From positions 1 to 64,000 of the forward strand of contig NZ_PNOT02000061.1 of the NCBI RefSeq assembly GCF_002879535.1: 64,000 nt of DNA, written 5' to 3'. How positions within the stretch are numbered: position 1 is the stretch's first letter; the number at the start of each line of letters is the position of its first letter. The DNA comes from Mesorhizobium intechi. GTDB taxonomy: Bacteria > Pseudomonadota > Alphaproteobacteria > Rhizobiales > Rhizobiaceae. Positions 1-8,375 of the stretch are shown in pieces. The notes below the pieces were generated by a model. It was not told the origin of the DNA and did no database searches. It was given only the letters and a program-made list of their open reading frames with translations. Position numbers and translations under genes: made by a program.

Positions 1-358
1 CCGCCGCCACGATGACACCGCCGATCTTCGCCGGCCACACGCCGGCAACACTGGCGAAAAGTGCGATCGACAGGCTGGAGACGCCGAGCGAAATCAGCGC
101 ACCAAGCGAGACGAAACGCAGGAAGGCGTCATGCAGCCGGATGGCCTGGTTGCGCTCGAACGACCAGAAGCCGTTCGCCGCGAAAGAGAAGATGACGGCG
201 ACCGACCATGAGATGACGTTGGCCGGCAGCGGCGGAACGTGCAGGTTGAGCAGCAGGAAAAAGCCGGCAAGATCGATCGCCGTATTCGCCAGCCCGACTA
301 TGGCAAAACGCACGATCTTGCTGCCGGTCGAACGCCGAGGCTGGTCCGCGTCGCTCAT
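1..358 (-). CDS. GtrA family membrane protein (3' end outside window)
   Basis: About 119 N-terminal residues are visible. They hold several closely spaced hydrophobic segments, beginning near residue 15 with FAIVGLANTAIDLAGF, which is the usual opening of GtrA proteins. GtrA-family proteins are small four-helix membrane proteins thought to move polyprenyl-phosphate-linked sugars across the inner membrane. The start codon overlaps the stop of the upstream deacetylase in an ATGA, so translation is probably coupled. The context (GT87, GT2, deacetylase) supports a flippase role for a lipid-linked aminosugar, but that is inference. The C-terminal helix is not in the window. Confidence 0.85.
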   Translation of the reverse strand, partial: MSDADQPRRSTGSKIVRFAIVGLANTAIDLAGFFLLLNLHVPPLPANVISWSVAVIFSFAANGFWSFERNQAIRLHDAFLRFVSLGALISLGVSSLSIALFASVAGVWPAKIGGVIVAA

Positions 359-1173
359 CCCTTGCCGTCCATGATCTCGACGCCGGCGCGGACCAGGCTG
401 TCGCCAAATGCATCCGAGGCAAGGTGCGCGTATTCCACCTCGCGCACGCCTTGCATCGGGTCGCGCGCCCGCAGCGTGTCGTCGACATGGCCGGGATGGC
501 ACATGAACAGGCCTCGTTCCGGCAGCGCCTTGAGGGCGGCCTGCAGAACCGGCGCGAACCGTTCGGGCTGCCGCCAGTCATAGATGCCGGCGAGCGGCTC
601 GAAAAGGGTGAAGCCGGCGCGGGCCATCGACCGGTTGAAGCCGGCGGCCACGGCGGCGATTGCCGCGACCTTCGGCGCGACGACGGCATCGCCCAGCGCC
701 GGAGCGCCACGCAGCGCCGGCCTGCCGCCGGCTTCGAAAAAATGCGTCCGCAGCCATGCGCGAACGACGGGCAGGAAATGCACGTGCTGATGCCCGTCGA
801 TGAAGTCGGGCTGGCGGCCAAGCGCCTCGACGAAGCGGCTGTGCTGCGCGTCGAGCTCGGCATGGACATCCCGCTCGTCAATGCTGGCGCCCAGCACCGG
901 CAGCGCCAGCGAACGCAGCGGCGGCAGCCGCCCTTCCGGCGCCAGGCTCGACCGGCCGGTGACGGCTGGCTGGTCGGTGAGGGTCAGGTGCAGCCCGACC
1001 GCCGCGCGCCCGCACAGCGGCTTGATACGCTCCGCCGCATCGGGCCATTCCGCAAAGCCGGTCATGCAGCTGGTGCCGGTCAGGCGACCGCGATCGAGCA
1101 GATCGAGAATTCCAGCGGAAACGCCGGGCGCCAGGCCGTAATCGTCGGCGATCAGGCGGATGCGCCGCGTCAT
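355..1173 (-). CDS. ChbG/HpnK (YdjC-type) carbohydrate deacetylase, NaxD-like
   Basis: 272 residues, a usual length for the YdjC/ChbG/HpnK family of metal-dependent N-deacetylases. The metal-site motifs are visible: ADDYG at residues 9-13, DGHQHVH at 126-132 and CHPGH near the C-terminus. Family members remove acetyl from chitooligosaccharides, hopanoid precursors or, as in Francisella NaxD, polyprenyl-phosphate-linked N-acetylhexosamine. Its place between a polyprenyl-phosphate GT2 and a GtrA protein favours the NaxD-like role. The start overlaps the GT2 gene by 4 bases. The precise substrate cannot be read from the sequence. Confidence 0.85.
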   Translation of the reverse strand: MTRRIRLIADDYGLAPGVSAGILDLLDRGRLTGTSCMTGFAEWPDAAERIKPLCGRAAVGLHLTLTDQPAVTGRSSLAPEGRLPPLRSLALPVLGASIDERDVHAELDAQHSRFVEALGRQPDFIDGHQHVHFLPVVRAWLRTHFFEAGGRPALRGAPALGDAVVAPKVAAIAAVAAGFNRSMARAGFTLFEPLAGIYDWRQPERFAPVLQAALKALPERGLFMCHPGHVDDTLRARDPMQGVREVEYAHLASDAFGDSLVRAGVEIMDGKG

Positions 1174-2168
1174 GCGCCGGATGCGCCTGGCGGCCTGTCC
1201 GAAACGCCGCGCACGACATCGCGCACGATATAGACCGGGCGGTCCTTGCTTTCCGAAAGCGTGACCCAGACATATTCGCCGATCAGGCCGAGCAAGGTGA
1301 GGTTGAGGCCGCCGAGCAGGACGACGGCGACCATGAGGCTGGGATAGCCGGGGACGGCGATGCCGTAGAACATCACCTCGAAGAACACTTTGGCTCCGTA
1401 GATGATGCCCGCCAACGCCGCCAGCATCCCGCTCAGGCTGATGATGCGCAACGGGATGACGGAAAAGGACGTAAACCCTTCCAGCGAGAAGGCGATCAGG
1501 TTCAGCCGGCTCCATTTCGACTTGCCGGTGACACGGTTTTCCGGCGAATAGGTCATGGCTTTCTGACGGAAGCCGGCCCAGGCGAACAGGCCCTTGTTGA
1601 AGCGCCTTTTGTCACGCAGGCTGGTCAGCGCGCGCACCACGGCGCCACGCATGACGCGGAAGTCCCCGGCATTTTCTGGAATGTCGAAACGCTGGCTGCT
1701 GTTGATCAGGCCGTAGAACAGCTTCGCCAGCTGGCTGCGCCGCCAACTGGCCTCACGTCGGTCATTCTGTGCGTAGACGACGTCGATATCCGGATTCTCC
1801 ACCAGTTCGGCGATCATCTTCAGGCTGGTGTCCATGGAATGCTGGAGGTCGGCGTCCATGACCAGTGCCATTGCGCCGCGCGACTGGTCGAGGCCGGCGA
1901 GCACCGCGACTTCCTTGCCGAAATTACGGCTGAGCCGCACGATCTCCCAGGAACCCGACAGCGCCTGTGAAAATCGCTGGGCGCCGTCGTCGCGGCTGCC
2001 ATCATCCACCAGGATCTTGTGGACGTCCATGCCGAAACGTTGCGACACTTCGGCTTCGAGCTCGTCGAGCAATGCGGCAAAGGCCGATGCCGATTGCGCC
2101 TCGTTCAAGAACGGCGCGACGATATCGAGAACGGGCCGCGACTCAGCCATTTGCGACAGGCCTTTCAT
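1170..2168 (-). CDS. Family 2 glycosyltransferase, polyprenyl-phosphate sugar synthase type
   Basis: 332 residues. The N-terminal GT-A fold has the nucleotide-binding stretch LVDDGSRDD (residues 53-61) and the metal-binding DADLQ (105-109). Two C-terminal membrane helices follow after about residue 230, as in ArnC, GtrB and DPM1-like enzymes that transfer a sugar from a nucleotide donor to undecaprenyl or dolichyl phosphate at the inner face of the membrane. AAGGTG lies five bases before the chosen ATG; a second in-frame ATG lies six codons later. Its start overlaps the end of the GT87 gene by 26 bases. The sugar is unknown; the next gene suggests an N-acetylhexosamine. Confidence 0.88.
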   Translation of the reverse strand: MKGLSQMAESRPVLDIVAPFLNEAQSASAFAALLDELEAEVSQRFGMDVHKILVDDGSRDDGAQRFSQALSGSWEIVRLSRNFGKEVAVLAGLDQSRGAMALVMDADLQHSMDTSLKMIAELVENPDIDVVYAQNDRREASWRRSQLAKLFYGLINSSQRFDIPENAGDFRVMRGAVVRALTSLRDKRRFNKGLFAWAGFRQKAMTYSPENRVTGKSKWSRLNLIAFSLEGFTSFSVIPLRIISLSGMLAALAGIIYGAKVFFEVMFYGIAVPGYPSLMVAVVLLGGLNLTLLGLIGEYVWVTLSESKDRPVYIVRDVVRGVSDRPPGASGA

Positions 2169-3342
2169 TCATCACCTTGTCTCGCGTCACCTTGCCGGGA
2201 GCCTTGGCCCAGAACCACCAGATCAGGGAGCCGGCGATAAAGGTGACCGCAATCGGCCGGAACCAGGGGTACGTTAAATCTTGGATATGGCGTTCGACGC
2301 CGGTCAGCCCCGTCAGGAACAGGGCCAATGACAGCACCGAAGCCAGGACACCCCCTCGTTCCTCGCGCCACAACAAGGCGATAGCGAGACCGGCGGGCAC
2401 GGCGATCATGGCATAGGTGTTGGGCTCGACGCGCGGGTTGAAGACGCACATGTAGAACGTGGCCGTCAGGAAGATGGCGAGACCCGCCGTCCCGCGTTCG
2501 AGCTTTCGGTCGAACCAGATGACGAATGAAAGCGTGAACAGGGCCATGACGATGCGCACGACGGTGGCGCCGAATTCCGGCATGGGCAGCCCGATTTTGG
2601 TGAAGGGCGCCGTGAAATCGGTGGGGACAAAGTGGCTGGTATTGTCGACAGCCATCGAGGTCAACATCCCGCCAAAAGCACGGTACTGGTCGTTGAGGTA
2701 GCTGGCGGGAGCGAACGCATAGGGCAAGGCGAGCACGAACAGCACCGCCAGCACCAGCACCGGTATCAGCCGCAAACGCAGGGCGCCCACCAACAACAGG
2801 GTGATGATCGCGGTCGGCTTGGCGATGATGGCAACCGAAGCCCAGAAGAAGGTCTCGGCACGCCGTCCTTCAAGCGCCGACAAGGTGAGAAGCCAGCAGG
2901 CACCGGTCAGCAGTATCGTCGCCTGTCCGTTGCGGATCGCCCCCAGCGCCATCGGCAGGGCCAGGAACAGTCCGAAGGAAAGCAGCCATGGCAATTCCCC
3001 GCCGCCGAGCTTGCGCACCTGTCGCATCGCGGCAAAGGTCAGCACCGCGAAGCCGATCGTATGCCACACCGGCCCGCCCAGATGCGGACCGAGCTTCACC
3101 AACGGAACGTAAAGCGCGGCAAAGGCCGGCGCGTAGAGATATCCCATCTCGGACTGGGTATTGTAGAGCGGCTGGCGGGCCAACAGCGCCTCACTGCCGT
3201 CTACATAGGCTTGCCAGACCGTCCGCGTGTGGGGAGACCACAAGACCAGCACAAGAACGATCAGGAACGCCCCGATCCACAGGCCAAATCCCAAACGGTC
3301 GAAAACCGGCTTGGACATCGACATCAAGACACCCCGCGACAC
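2143..3342 (-). CDS. GT87/DUF2029-type membrane glycosyltransferase
   Basis: 399 residues with about ten hydrophobic helices. After the first helix comes an acidic periplasmic loop (YVDGSEALLARQPLY), typical of the DUF2029/GT87 GT-C fold family, which uses polyprenyl-phosphate sugars as donors (mycobacterial PimE is a member). It would act on the periplasmic side of the inner membrane and attach the flipped sugar to an acceptor such as a glycolipid or lipid A. It is the first gene of a four-gene overlapping set read leftwards. ATGs at codons 1, 7 and 9 are all possible starts. Acceptor and sugar are not shown by the sequence. Confidence 0.8.
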   Translation of the reverse strand: MSRGVLMSMSKPVFDRLGFGLWIGAFLIVLVLVLWSPHTRTVWQAYVDGSEALLARQPLYNTQSEMGYLYAPAFAALYVPLVKLGPHLGGPVWHTIGFAVLTFAAMRQVRKLGGGELPWLLSFGLFLALPMALGAIRNGQATILLTGACWLLTLSALEGRRAETFFWASVAIIAKPTAIITLLLVGALRLRLIPVLVLAVLFVLALPYAFAPASYLNDQYRAFGGMLTSMAVDNTSHFVPTDFTAPFTKIGLPMPEFGATVVRIVMALFTLSFVIWFDRKLERGTAGLAIFLTATFYMCVFNPRVEPNTYAMIAVPAGLAIALLWREERGGVLASVLSLALFLTGLTGVERHIQDLTYPWFRPIAVTFIAGSLIWWFWAKAPGKVTRDKVMNERPVANG

Positions 3343-3495
3343 CCGAAACAGGCTCAGTCCAGCACTGTCCCGGCATACGATGGCGGCGGCATATCACGGA
3401 CAAAGCGGCGAGGCATAGAGGGCTGAAGGACGCGCTTGTGACATCGGCGGGCCGCTGCGGATGCCTGGACGCCGGGGCGTCCTGACAGGAAAGAC

Positions 3496-3528
3496 GCGCC
3501 GAAAGCCTCGTATTCGGGCTTCCGGCGC
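3496..3528 (-). terminator. Hairpin after the quinone oxidoreductase gene
   Basis: Arms 3496-3507 and 3517-3528 pair over 12 positions with one wobble, leaving a 9-base loop. On the minus strand the stem is followed by GTCTTTCC, only a weak T-rich tail. It sits just downstream of the stop at 3543 and before the GT87 gene, so it plausibly ends transcription of the acyl-CoA arm. Confidence 0.5.
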
Positions 3529-3542
3529 GGCTTCGAACAGCA

Positions 3543-4580
3543 TCAGGGCCGTATGAAAACCTTGCCGTTGGGCTTGGCCAGTTCCGCCGGCACCCGCGCG
3601 ATGGCCTCGGCGAGCGGCACGACGGCCGTCACGTCGGTCGACCAGCGCCCATCGGAAAAGCGCTTCTGCGCTTCAAGGATCGCTGGACCGCGCCGCTCCC
3701 TGGATTGCCGCATCCATTCGCTCAGCCAGAAGCCCTCGATATGCTTGTGCTGGAAGATCAACTGGCCGGGCTCGCGGATGATGGTGGCGTCCGGGTCGAG
3801 CCGGCCATAGATGATCCAACGCGCCCGTTTCGGCATCGCATTGAAAATAGCGGAGGCCAGCGGCCCGGTGACAGCATCGAGGAAGATGCGCGGTTGCTCC
3901 GCCTTCATCACCTCGCGCAGCGTGGCCTCGAAATCCGGCGCCTTCTCGTTGAGCACATGGGCAGCGCCGATCTCCTTCAGCAGCGCGATCTGCTCATCAC
4001 GGCGCACGGTGACGATAGGCCGGAACCCTTCCTCCTTGGCCAGGCCGATGATCAGCTTGCAAAGCTGGCTGGCGCCGGCGGTCATGACGAAGGCCTTTTC
4101 GCCCTCCTGCTTGACAATGTCGAACATGGCGATGGCGGTGATCGGATTGACGATCATCGCCGCGCCGTCCTCGTCGCGCACCGTATCGAGCAGCGGAATG
4201 CAGGCCGCCGCTTCGGCGACGGCATATTCAGCCCACGAGCCCCAGTTGCTAAGGCCGGTGGCGAAGGCCACGCGCTTGCCGACGAGGCTTTTGGCATAAG
4301 GCTCGTCGCCGCCGGCGACGACCGTGCCGACACCCTCGAAGCCGGCTGGCCGGCCCTTGACGCGCGGCTGACCGTACTGACCCTTGACGAAGGCGACATC
4401 GGATGGGTTGATCGAAGCCAGGCTGACCTTGATCAGCACCTGGCTCGGGCCTGGCGACGGCACCGCGACGCGGCCCGGCTCGAGATAGGGCTCCATCGCC
4501 TCGAGCGCACTGCCGCTCGGCGTCTTGGTGTAGCCGTCGCCGACCAGCAGCAACGCCTTCATTTCGGAGGGAATGGTCAT
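3543..4580 (-). CDS. Zinc-type alcohol dehydrogenase-like / quinone oxidoreductase (MDR)
   Basis: 345 residues of the medium-chain dehydrogenase/reductase superfamily. The N-terminal GroES-like half carries VLIKVSLASINPSDVAFVKGQYG, cut here as VLIKVSLASINPSD followed by the substrate-domain entry. A Rossmann half follows, with a nucleotide-binding region near TAGASQLCKLI. No Cys/His set for a structural or catalytic zinc is evident, so it resembles the zinc-free NADPH:quinone oxidoreductase or enoyl reductase branch. AAGGAG lies upstream of the chosen ATG, which excludes a longer upstream reading frame. It follows the acyl-CoA dehydrogenase on the same strand, suggesting a reductase role in the same acyl-CoA pathway. 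The substrate is unknown. Confidence 0.8.
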   Translation of the reverse strand: MTIPSEMKALLLVGDGYTKTPSGSALEAMEPYLEPGRVAVPSPGPSQVLIKVSLASINPSDVAFVKGQYGQPRVKGRPAGFEGVGTVVAGGDEPYAKSLVGKRVAFATGLSNWGSWAEYAVAEAAACIPLLDTVRDEDGAAMIVNPITAIAMFDIVKQEGEKAFVMTAGASQLCKLIIGLAKEEGFRPIVTVRRDEQIALLKEIGAAHVLNEKAPDFEATLREVMKAEQPRIFLDAVTGPLASAIFNAMPKRARWIIYGRLDPDATIIREPGQLIFQHKHIEGFWLSEWMRQSRERRGPAILEAQKRFSDGRWSTDVTAVVPLAEAIARVPAELAKPNGKVFIRP

Positions 4581-4636
4581 CGGTGACACTCCTTGTGTTG
4601 GCGGAACGCCCTTGGCGCGGCGGACCGAGTTGCTGC

Positions 4637-5878
4637 TCAGAGCTTCTCCTGCGTGTACTTCTTCAGCTCCGTCCGCGCCACCTGCCGGCGATGCACGGCG
4701 TCCGGCCCGTCCGCGAGACGCAATGTCCTCAGATGTGTCCACGACCGCGCCAGCGGCGTGTCCTGGCTGATCCCTTGCGCGCCGAACATCTGTACCGCCT
4801 CGTCGGTGATCCTCAGCGCGACGCGCGGCGCGATGACCTTGATCTGGCTGATCCAGGGGGCAGCGGCGCGCGCATCGCCCTGGTCGATCATCCATGCCGC
4901 CTTGAGGCAGAGCAGCCGGGCCATTTCAATCTCCATGCGGCATTCGGCGATGATGTCGAAATTGGCGCCGAGTTTCGCCAGCTTCTGCCCGAAGGCCTCG
5001 CGGCGCACGGAGCGCTGGCACAGCATCTCCAGCGCCATCTCGGCCTGGCCGATGGCGCGCATGCAGTGATGGATGCGGCCGGGACCGAGCCGTCCTTGCG
5101 CGATCTCGAAACCCTTGCCCTCGCCGAGGATCAGGTTCGCTGCCGGTACCCTGACATTGTCGAAGCGCAGGTGCATATGGCCATGCGGCGCATCGTCGTC
5201 GCCGTAAACCTGCATCGCCCGAACCTTGGTCACGCCTTTCGTGTGGGAAGGCACCAGGATCATCGAATGCCGCCGATGTGTCGGCTCTTCGTCGCCAGCG
5301 GTCCGGACCATGACGATGTAGATGGCGCAACGCGGATCGCCGGCGCCGGAGGCCCACCATTTCTCGCCGTTGAGCACATAGTCGTCGCCCTGCCGCTCGC
5401 AGCGCATCGCGATGTTGGTGGCGTCGGACGAGGCGACATCCGGCTCGGTCATCAGATAGGCCGAGCGGATTTCTCCGTCCAAAAGCGGCTCCAGCCACGC
5501 CTTCTTGTGGTCGGCCGAGCCGTAGCGCTCCAGCACCTCCATATTGCCGGTGTCGGGAGCCGAGCAATTGAAGGTTTCGGCGCCAAGATGCGCCTTGCCC
5601 ATCTCCTCCGCCAGATAGGCGTATTCGACCGTGGACAGTCCATAGCCGCGCTCCGAGCCGGTCAGCCAGAAATTCCACAGGCCGCGCTCCCTGGCGGTCT
5701 TCTTCAGCCCTTCGAGAATTTCGCTCTGGCGTGGACTGTAGACCCAGCGGTCGCCCGCCTTGCCCACTTCGCCCAGGAATTCCTTGTCGAGCGGCATGAT
5801 CTCGTCACGCACCATGGCCGCGACGCGCGCGTGGATCGGCTTCAGCCGCTCGGTTATGCCGAGATTCATCTCCGTCAT
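4637..5878 (-). CDS. Acyl-CoA dehydrogenase, ACAD10/ACAD11-like
   Basis: 413 residues, full length for an FAD-dependent acyl-CoA dehydrogenase. The central FAD/substrate signature YLMTEPDVASSDATNI is near residue 140, and the GEKWWASGAGDP stretch of this subfamily follows. The C-terminal helical domain includes QMFGAQGISQDTPLAR. The sequence style (WNFWL, ASSDATNIAM, GRIHHCMRAIGQAE) matches the ACAD10/11 and FadE2-like branch rather than classical beta-oxidation dehydrogenases. That branch works with an APH-type kinase on 4-hydroxyacyl-CoA; such a kinase is encoded at 7329-8363 in the divergent arm. Starts at codon 1 or codon 4 are both plausible. It is divergent from the SDR gene at 5993. 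Confidence 0.9.
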   Translation of the reverse strand: MTEMNLGITERLKPIHARVAAMVRDEIMPLDKEFLGEVGKAGDRWVYSPRQSEILEGLKKTARERGLWNFWLTGSERGYGLSTVEYAYLAEEMGKAHLGAETFNCSAPDTGNMEVLERYGSADHKKAWLEPLLDGEIRSAYLMTEPDVASSDATNIAMRCERQGDDYVLNGEKWWASGAGDPRCAIYIVMVRTAGDEEPTHRRHSMILVPSHTKGVTKVRAMQVYGDDDAPHGHMHLRFDNVRVPAANLILGEGKGFEIAQGRLGPGRIHHCMRAIGQAEMALEMLCQRSVRREAFGQKLAKLGANFDIIAECRMEIEMARLLCLKAAWMIDQGDARAAAPWISQIKVIAPRVALRITDEAVQMFGAQGISQDTPLARSWTHLRTLRLADGPDAVHRRQVARTELKKYTQEKL

Positions 5879-5961
5879 CGGTCGCTAACCCTTCATCGAG
5901 GCCCGGCAATTTACCCGTGGCAAGGATGACCGTACTTCGGATAGCCTTGTCAACGCGAACT

Positions 5962-5978
5962 CTTTGCCCAGGGCAAAG
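5962..5978. promoter_or_regulatory. 17-bp palindrome in the divergent promoter region
   Basis: CTTTGCCCAGGGCAAAG is a perfect palindrome with 8-bp arms about one central base. It lies between the two divergent acyl-CoA arms, three bases before the GGAGGA ribosome site of the SDR gene. It could be the operator of the cluster's regulator, for example the TetR protein encoded at 9263, or an RNA hairpin next to the ribosome site. The binding protein is unknown. Confidence 0.5.
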
Positions 5979-5992
5979 CGCGGAGGATTGGA

Positions 5993-6808
5993 ATGGCCTA
6001 TCTCGACGAGCTGTTTTCGGTAGCCGGCAAGACCGCGCTGGTGACGGGCGCGGCGACCGGCATCGGCCGCATGGCGGCGACAGCGCTGGTCGAGGCCGGC
6101 GCCAGCGTCATGATCGCTTCGCGCAAGGGCGAGGATTGCATCAAGGTCGCCAACGCGTTGAACGGACTTGGCGCCCCTGGCCGGGCCGAGGGCTTCGCCG
6201 GCGACGTCTCCAGCGAGGCCGGCATCGCCGCACTCGTCGCCGAGGTCAAGGCGCGGACCGGCAAACTCGATATCCTGATCAACAACGCCGGCGTTTCCTG
6301 GGGCGCGCCGCTGGAGGCCTTTCCCTATTCGGCATGGGCCAAGGTGTTCGGCGTCAATGTCACCGCCGTCTTCCACCTGACCCGCGAATTGCTGCCGCTG
6401 CTTGAAGCCGCGGCAAGCGATGCCAATCCGGCCCGGGTGATCAATCTGGGTTCGGTGATGGGGACACAGCCGCTGGCCGACGACGCCTATTCCTACACGG
6501 CGTCCAAGGCCGCGGTGCATCATCTCACGCGTACGCTCGCGCTCGAATTCGCCGCCCGCCGCATCACCGTCAACGCCTTTGCCCCCGGCCCTTTCCAGAG
6601 CCGGATGACGGCCTTTGCCACCGGTACGGACGAACAGGCCAAACATGTCGGCGGCCGTGTCCCGATCGGCCGGATCGGCGCACCGGATGACATTGCCGGC
6701 GCAACGCTCTATTTGTGCAGCCGTGCAGGCAGCTATGTCACCGGCGCCATCCTGCCGATCGATGGAGGGCAGTCGGTGCAGCATGGATTGACCTTGTTCA
6801 AGGAATGA
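5993..6808 (+). CDS. SDR family NAD(P)-dependent oxidoreductase
   Basis: 271 residues, classical short-chain dehydrogenase. The cofactor motif TGAATGIG is near residues 20-27, NNAG near 100, a Ser in NLGSVMG, and the catalytic pair YTASK near 168-172. It ends with the usual IDGGQS. GGAGGA lies six bases before the ATG. It opens the plus-strand arm of the acyl-CoA cluster, with the MaoC hydratase 38 bases downstream. It likely oxidises a hydroxyacyl-CoA or related alcohol; the substrate is inferred from context only. Confidence 0.9.
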   Translation: MAYLDELFSVAGKTALVTGAATGIGRMAATALVEAGASVMIASRKGEDCIKVANALNGLGAPGRAEGFAGDVSSEAGIAALVAEVKARTGKLDILINNAGVSWGAPLEAFPYSAWAKVFGVNVTAVFHLTRELLPLLEAAASDANPARVINLGSVMGTQPLADDAYSYTASKAAVHHLTRTLALEFAARRITVNAFAPGPFQSRMTAFATGTDEQAKHVGGRVPIGRIGAPDDIAGATLYLCSRAGSYVTGAILPIDGGQSVQHGLTLFKE

Positions 6809-6846
6809 CATTTTCCGGCCGTAGAAGCCGGAGGTGAACTGGAGGA

Positions 6847-7332
6847 ATGAGCGTGGAACCGATCAGTCTCGACGTGCTTCTGGCCAGTGTCGGCAAGGAG
6901 GTTGGCGTTTCCCCGTGGCGGGTGGTGACGCAGCGCATGATCGACCAGTTCGCCGACGCCACCGACGACCATCAGTTCATCCACTGCGATCCCGAGCGAG
7001 CCAAGCGCGAGACGCCGTTCGGCGGCACCATCGCGCATGGTTTCCTGTCGCTGTCGCTGCTTTCGGCAATGACCTTCGAGACCATGCCGCCGCTGGAAAA
7101 CAGCAAGATGGGCGTCAACCACGGCTTCGATTCACTGCGCTTCCTGGCCCCGGTGAAGACCGGCGCGCGCATCCGCACCCGTTTCGTGCTGGCCGACGTC
7201 AAGGTGAGGCCCTCGGGCTGGGTGCAGACGGCGCACGACGTGACGATCGAGATCGAGGGCTCGAAGAAACCGGCCCTGACCGCCCGCTGGCTGACGCTGA
7301 CGCTGATCGAACGCCAGCCCGAGACCGCATGA
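6847..7332 (+). CDS. MaoC family (R)-enoyl-CoA hydratase
   Basis: 161 residues with a single hot-dog fold. The hydratase-2 features FADATDDHQFIHCD (around residues 38-51) and FGGTIAHGFLSLSLL give the catalytic Asp and His. The protein would hydrate or dehydrate a 2-enoyl/3-hydroxyacyl-CoA. The start is ambiguous: GGAGGA abuts this ATG directly, while an in-frame GTG two codons later sits six bases after it. GGAGGTGA further upstream suits the ATG. The stop overlaps the start of the kinase gene as ATGA. Confidence 0.9.
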   Translation: MSVEPISLDVLLASVGKEVGVSPWRVVTQRMIDQFADATDDHQFIHCDPERAKRETPFGGTIAHGFLSLSLLSAMTFETMPPLENSKMGVNHGFDSLRFLAPVKTGARIRTRFVLADVKVRPSGWVQTAHDVTIEIEGSKKPALTARWLTLTLIERQPETA

Positions 7333-8363
7333 ACGACCCCAACGCGCTCGACCAGGCGGCGCTTGCGCCTTACCTCGAGGCGGAAATCCCCGGCTTTTCC
7401 GGGCTAGCTTCAATCGAAAAATTCAAAGCCGGCCAGTCCAACCCGACCTATCTCATCACGGCGGCCAGCGGCCGCTATGTGCTGCGCGCCAAGCCGCCGG
7501 GACAGTTGCTGAAATCGGCGCATCAGGTCGACCGCGAATTCCGGGTGATGAGGGCGCTTGCCGGCACCGCCGTTCCGGTGCCCCAAATGCTGCATCTGTC
7601 GACCGAGGACTCGCCGATCGGCCGCATGTTCTATGTCATGGATTTCCTCGACGGCCGTATCTTCTGGGATCCGGCATTGCCCGAGGCACGTGACAACGAT
7701 GAACGCGCCGCCATCTACGACGCCATGAACGGCACGCTCGCGGCCCTGCACGATGTCGATGTCGACGCGGTGGGTCTTTCCGATTTCGGCCGGCCAGGCA
7801 ATTATTTCGAACGGCAGCTGGCACGCTGGACCAGCCAGTACCGCGCCTCCGAAACCGGCATCATTGCCGACATGGACCGGCTGATCGCCTGGCTGGAAAC
7901 GCACCTGCCCGCGGATGACGGGCTGATATCGCTGGTGCATGGCGACTACCGGCTGGACAATCTGATCTTCGCGCCGGCCCAGCCAAAGGTCATCGCGGTG
8001 CTCGACTGGGAACTGTCGACATCTGGCCACCCCTTCGCCGACATCGCCTATCAGTGCATGCAATGGCGCCTGCCGCATGCTTCCGGCTTTCGCGGCCTGG
8101 GCGGTGTCGACCGCGCCGCGCTTGGCCTGCCTTCCGAGGAAGAATACGTCGCTGCCTATTGCCGGCGGCGCGGGCTCGGCGGCATCGGCAACTGGACCTT
8201 CTTCCTCGCCTTCTCCTTCTTCCGGTTGGCGGCGATTTGCCAGGGCGTCTACAAACGCGCGCTGGACGGCAATGCCTCCAATCCCGAAAAGGCCAGGACC
8301 TATGGCGAGGCGGTGAAGCTGCTGTCGAACCTCGCCGCAAGACTGATCGACAAGCAGACATGA
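7329..8363 (+). CDS. APH-family phosphotransferase, ACAD10/LvaA-like acyl-CoA kinase
   Basis: 344 residues of the aminoglycoside-phosphotransferase/choline-kinase fold. The Brenner motif LVHGDYRLDNLIF and the metal-binding VLDWE are both present, and NPTYLI near residue 38 is typical of the ACAD10/11 kinase domain. In mammals this kinase is fused to an acyl-CoA dehydrogenase (ACAD10/11), and in Pseudomonas LvaA acts with a separate dehydrogenase. Both phosphorylate 4-hydroxyacyl-CoA so that phosphate can be eliminated. Here the dehydrogenase partner is encoded divergently at 4637-5878. A role in antibiotic resistance is unlikely from the context. Translation is coupled to maoC by a 4-base overlap. 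Confidence 0.85.
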   Translation: MNDPNALDQAALAPYLEAEIPGFSGLASIEKFKAGQSNPTYLITAASGRYVLRAKPPGQLLKSAHQVDREFRVMRALAGTAVPVPQMLHLSTEDSPIGRMFYVMDFLDGRIFWDPALPEARDNDERAAIYDAMNGTLAALHDVDVDAVGLSDFGRPGNYFERQLARWTSQYRASETGIIADMDRLIAWLETHLPADDGLISLVHGDYRLDNLIFAPAQPKVIAVLDWELSTSGHPFADIAYQCMQWRLPHASGFRGLGGVDRAALGLPSEEEYVAAYCRRRGLGGIGNWTFFLAFSFFRLAAICQGVYKRALDGNASNPEKARTYGEAVKLLSNLAARLIDKQT

Positions 8364-8375
8364 CAGGGAGCCATT

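Noticed and set aside
7329..8363. Aminoglycoside resistance gene
   Set aside because: The phosphotransferase motifs fit, but its operon of acyl-CoA enzymes and ACAD10-like features point to acyl-CoA metabolism.
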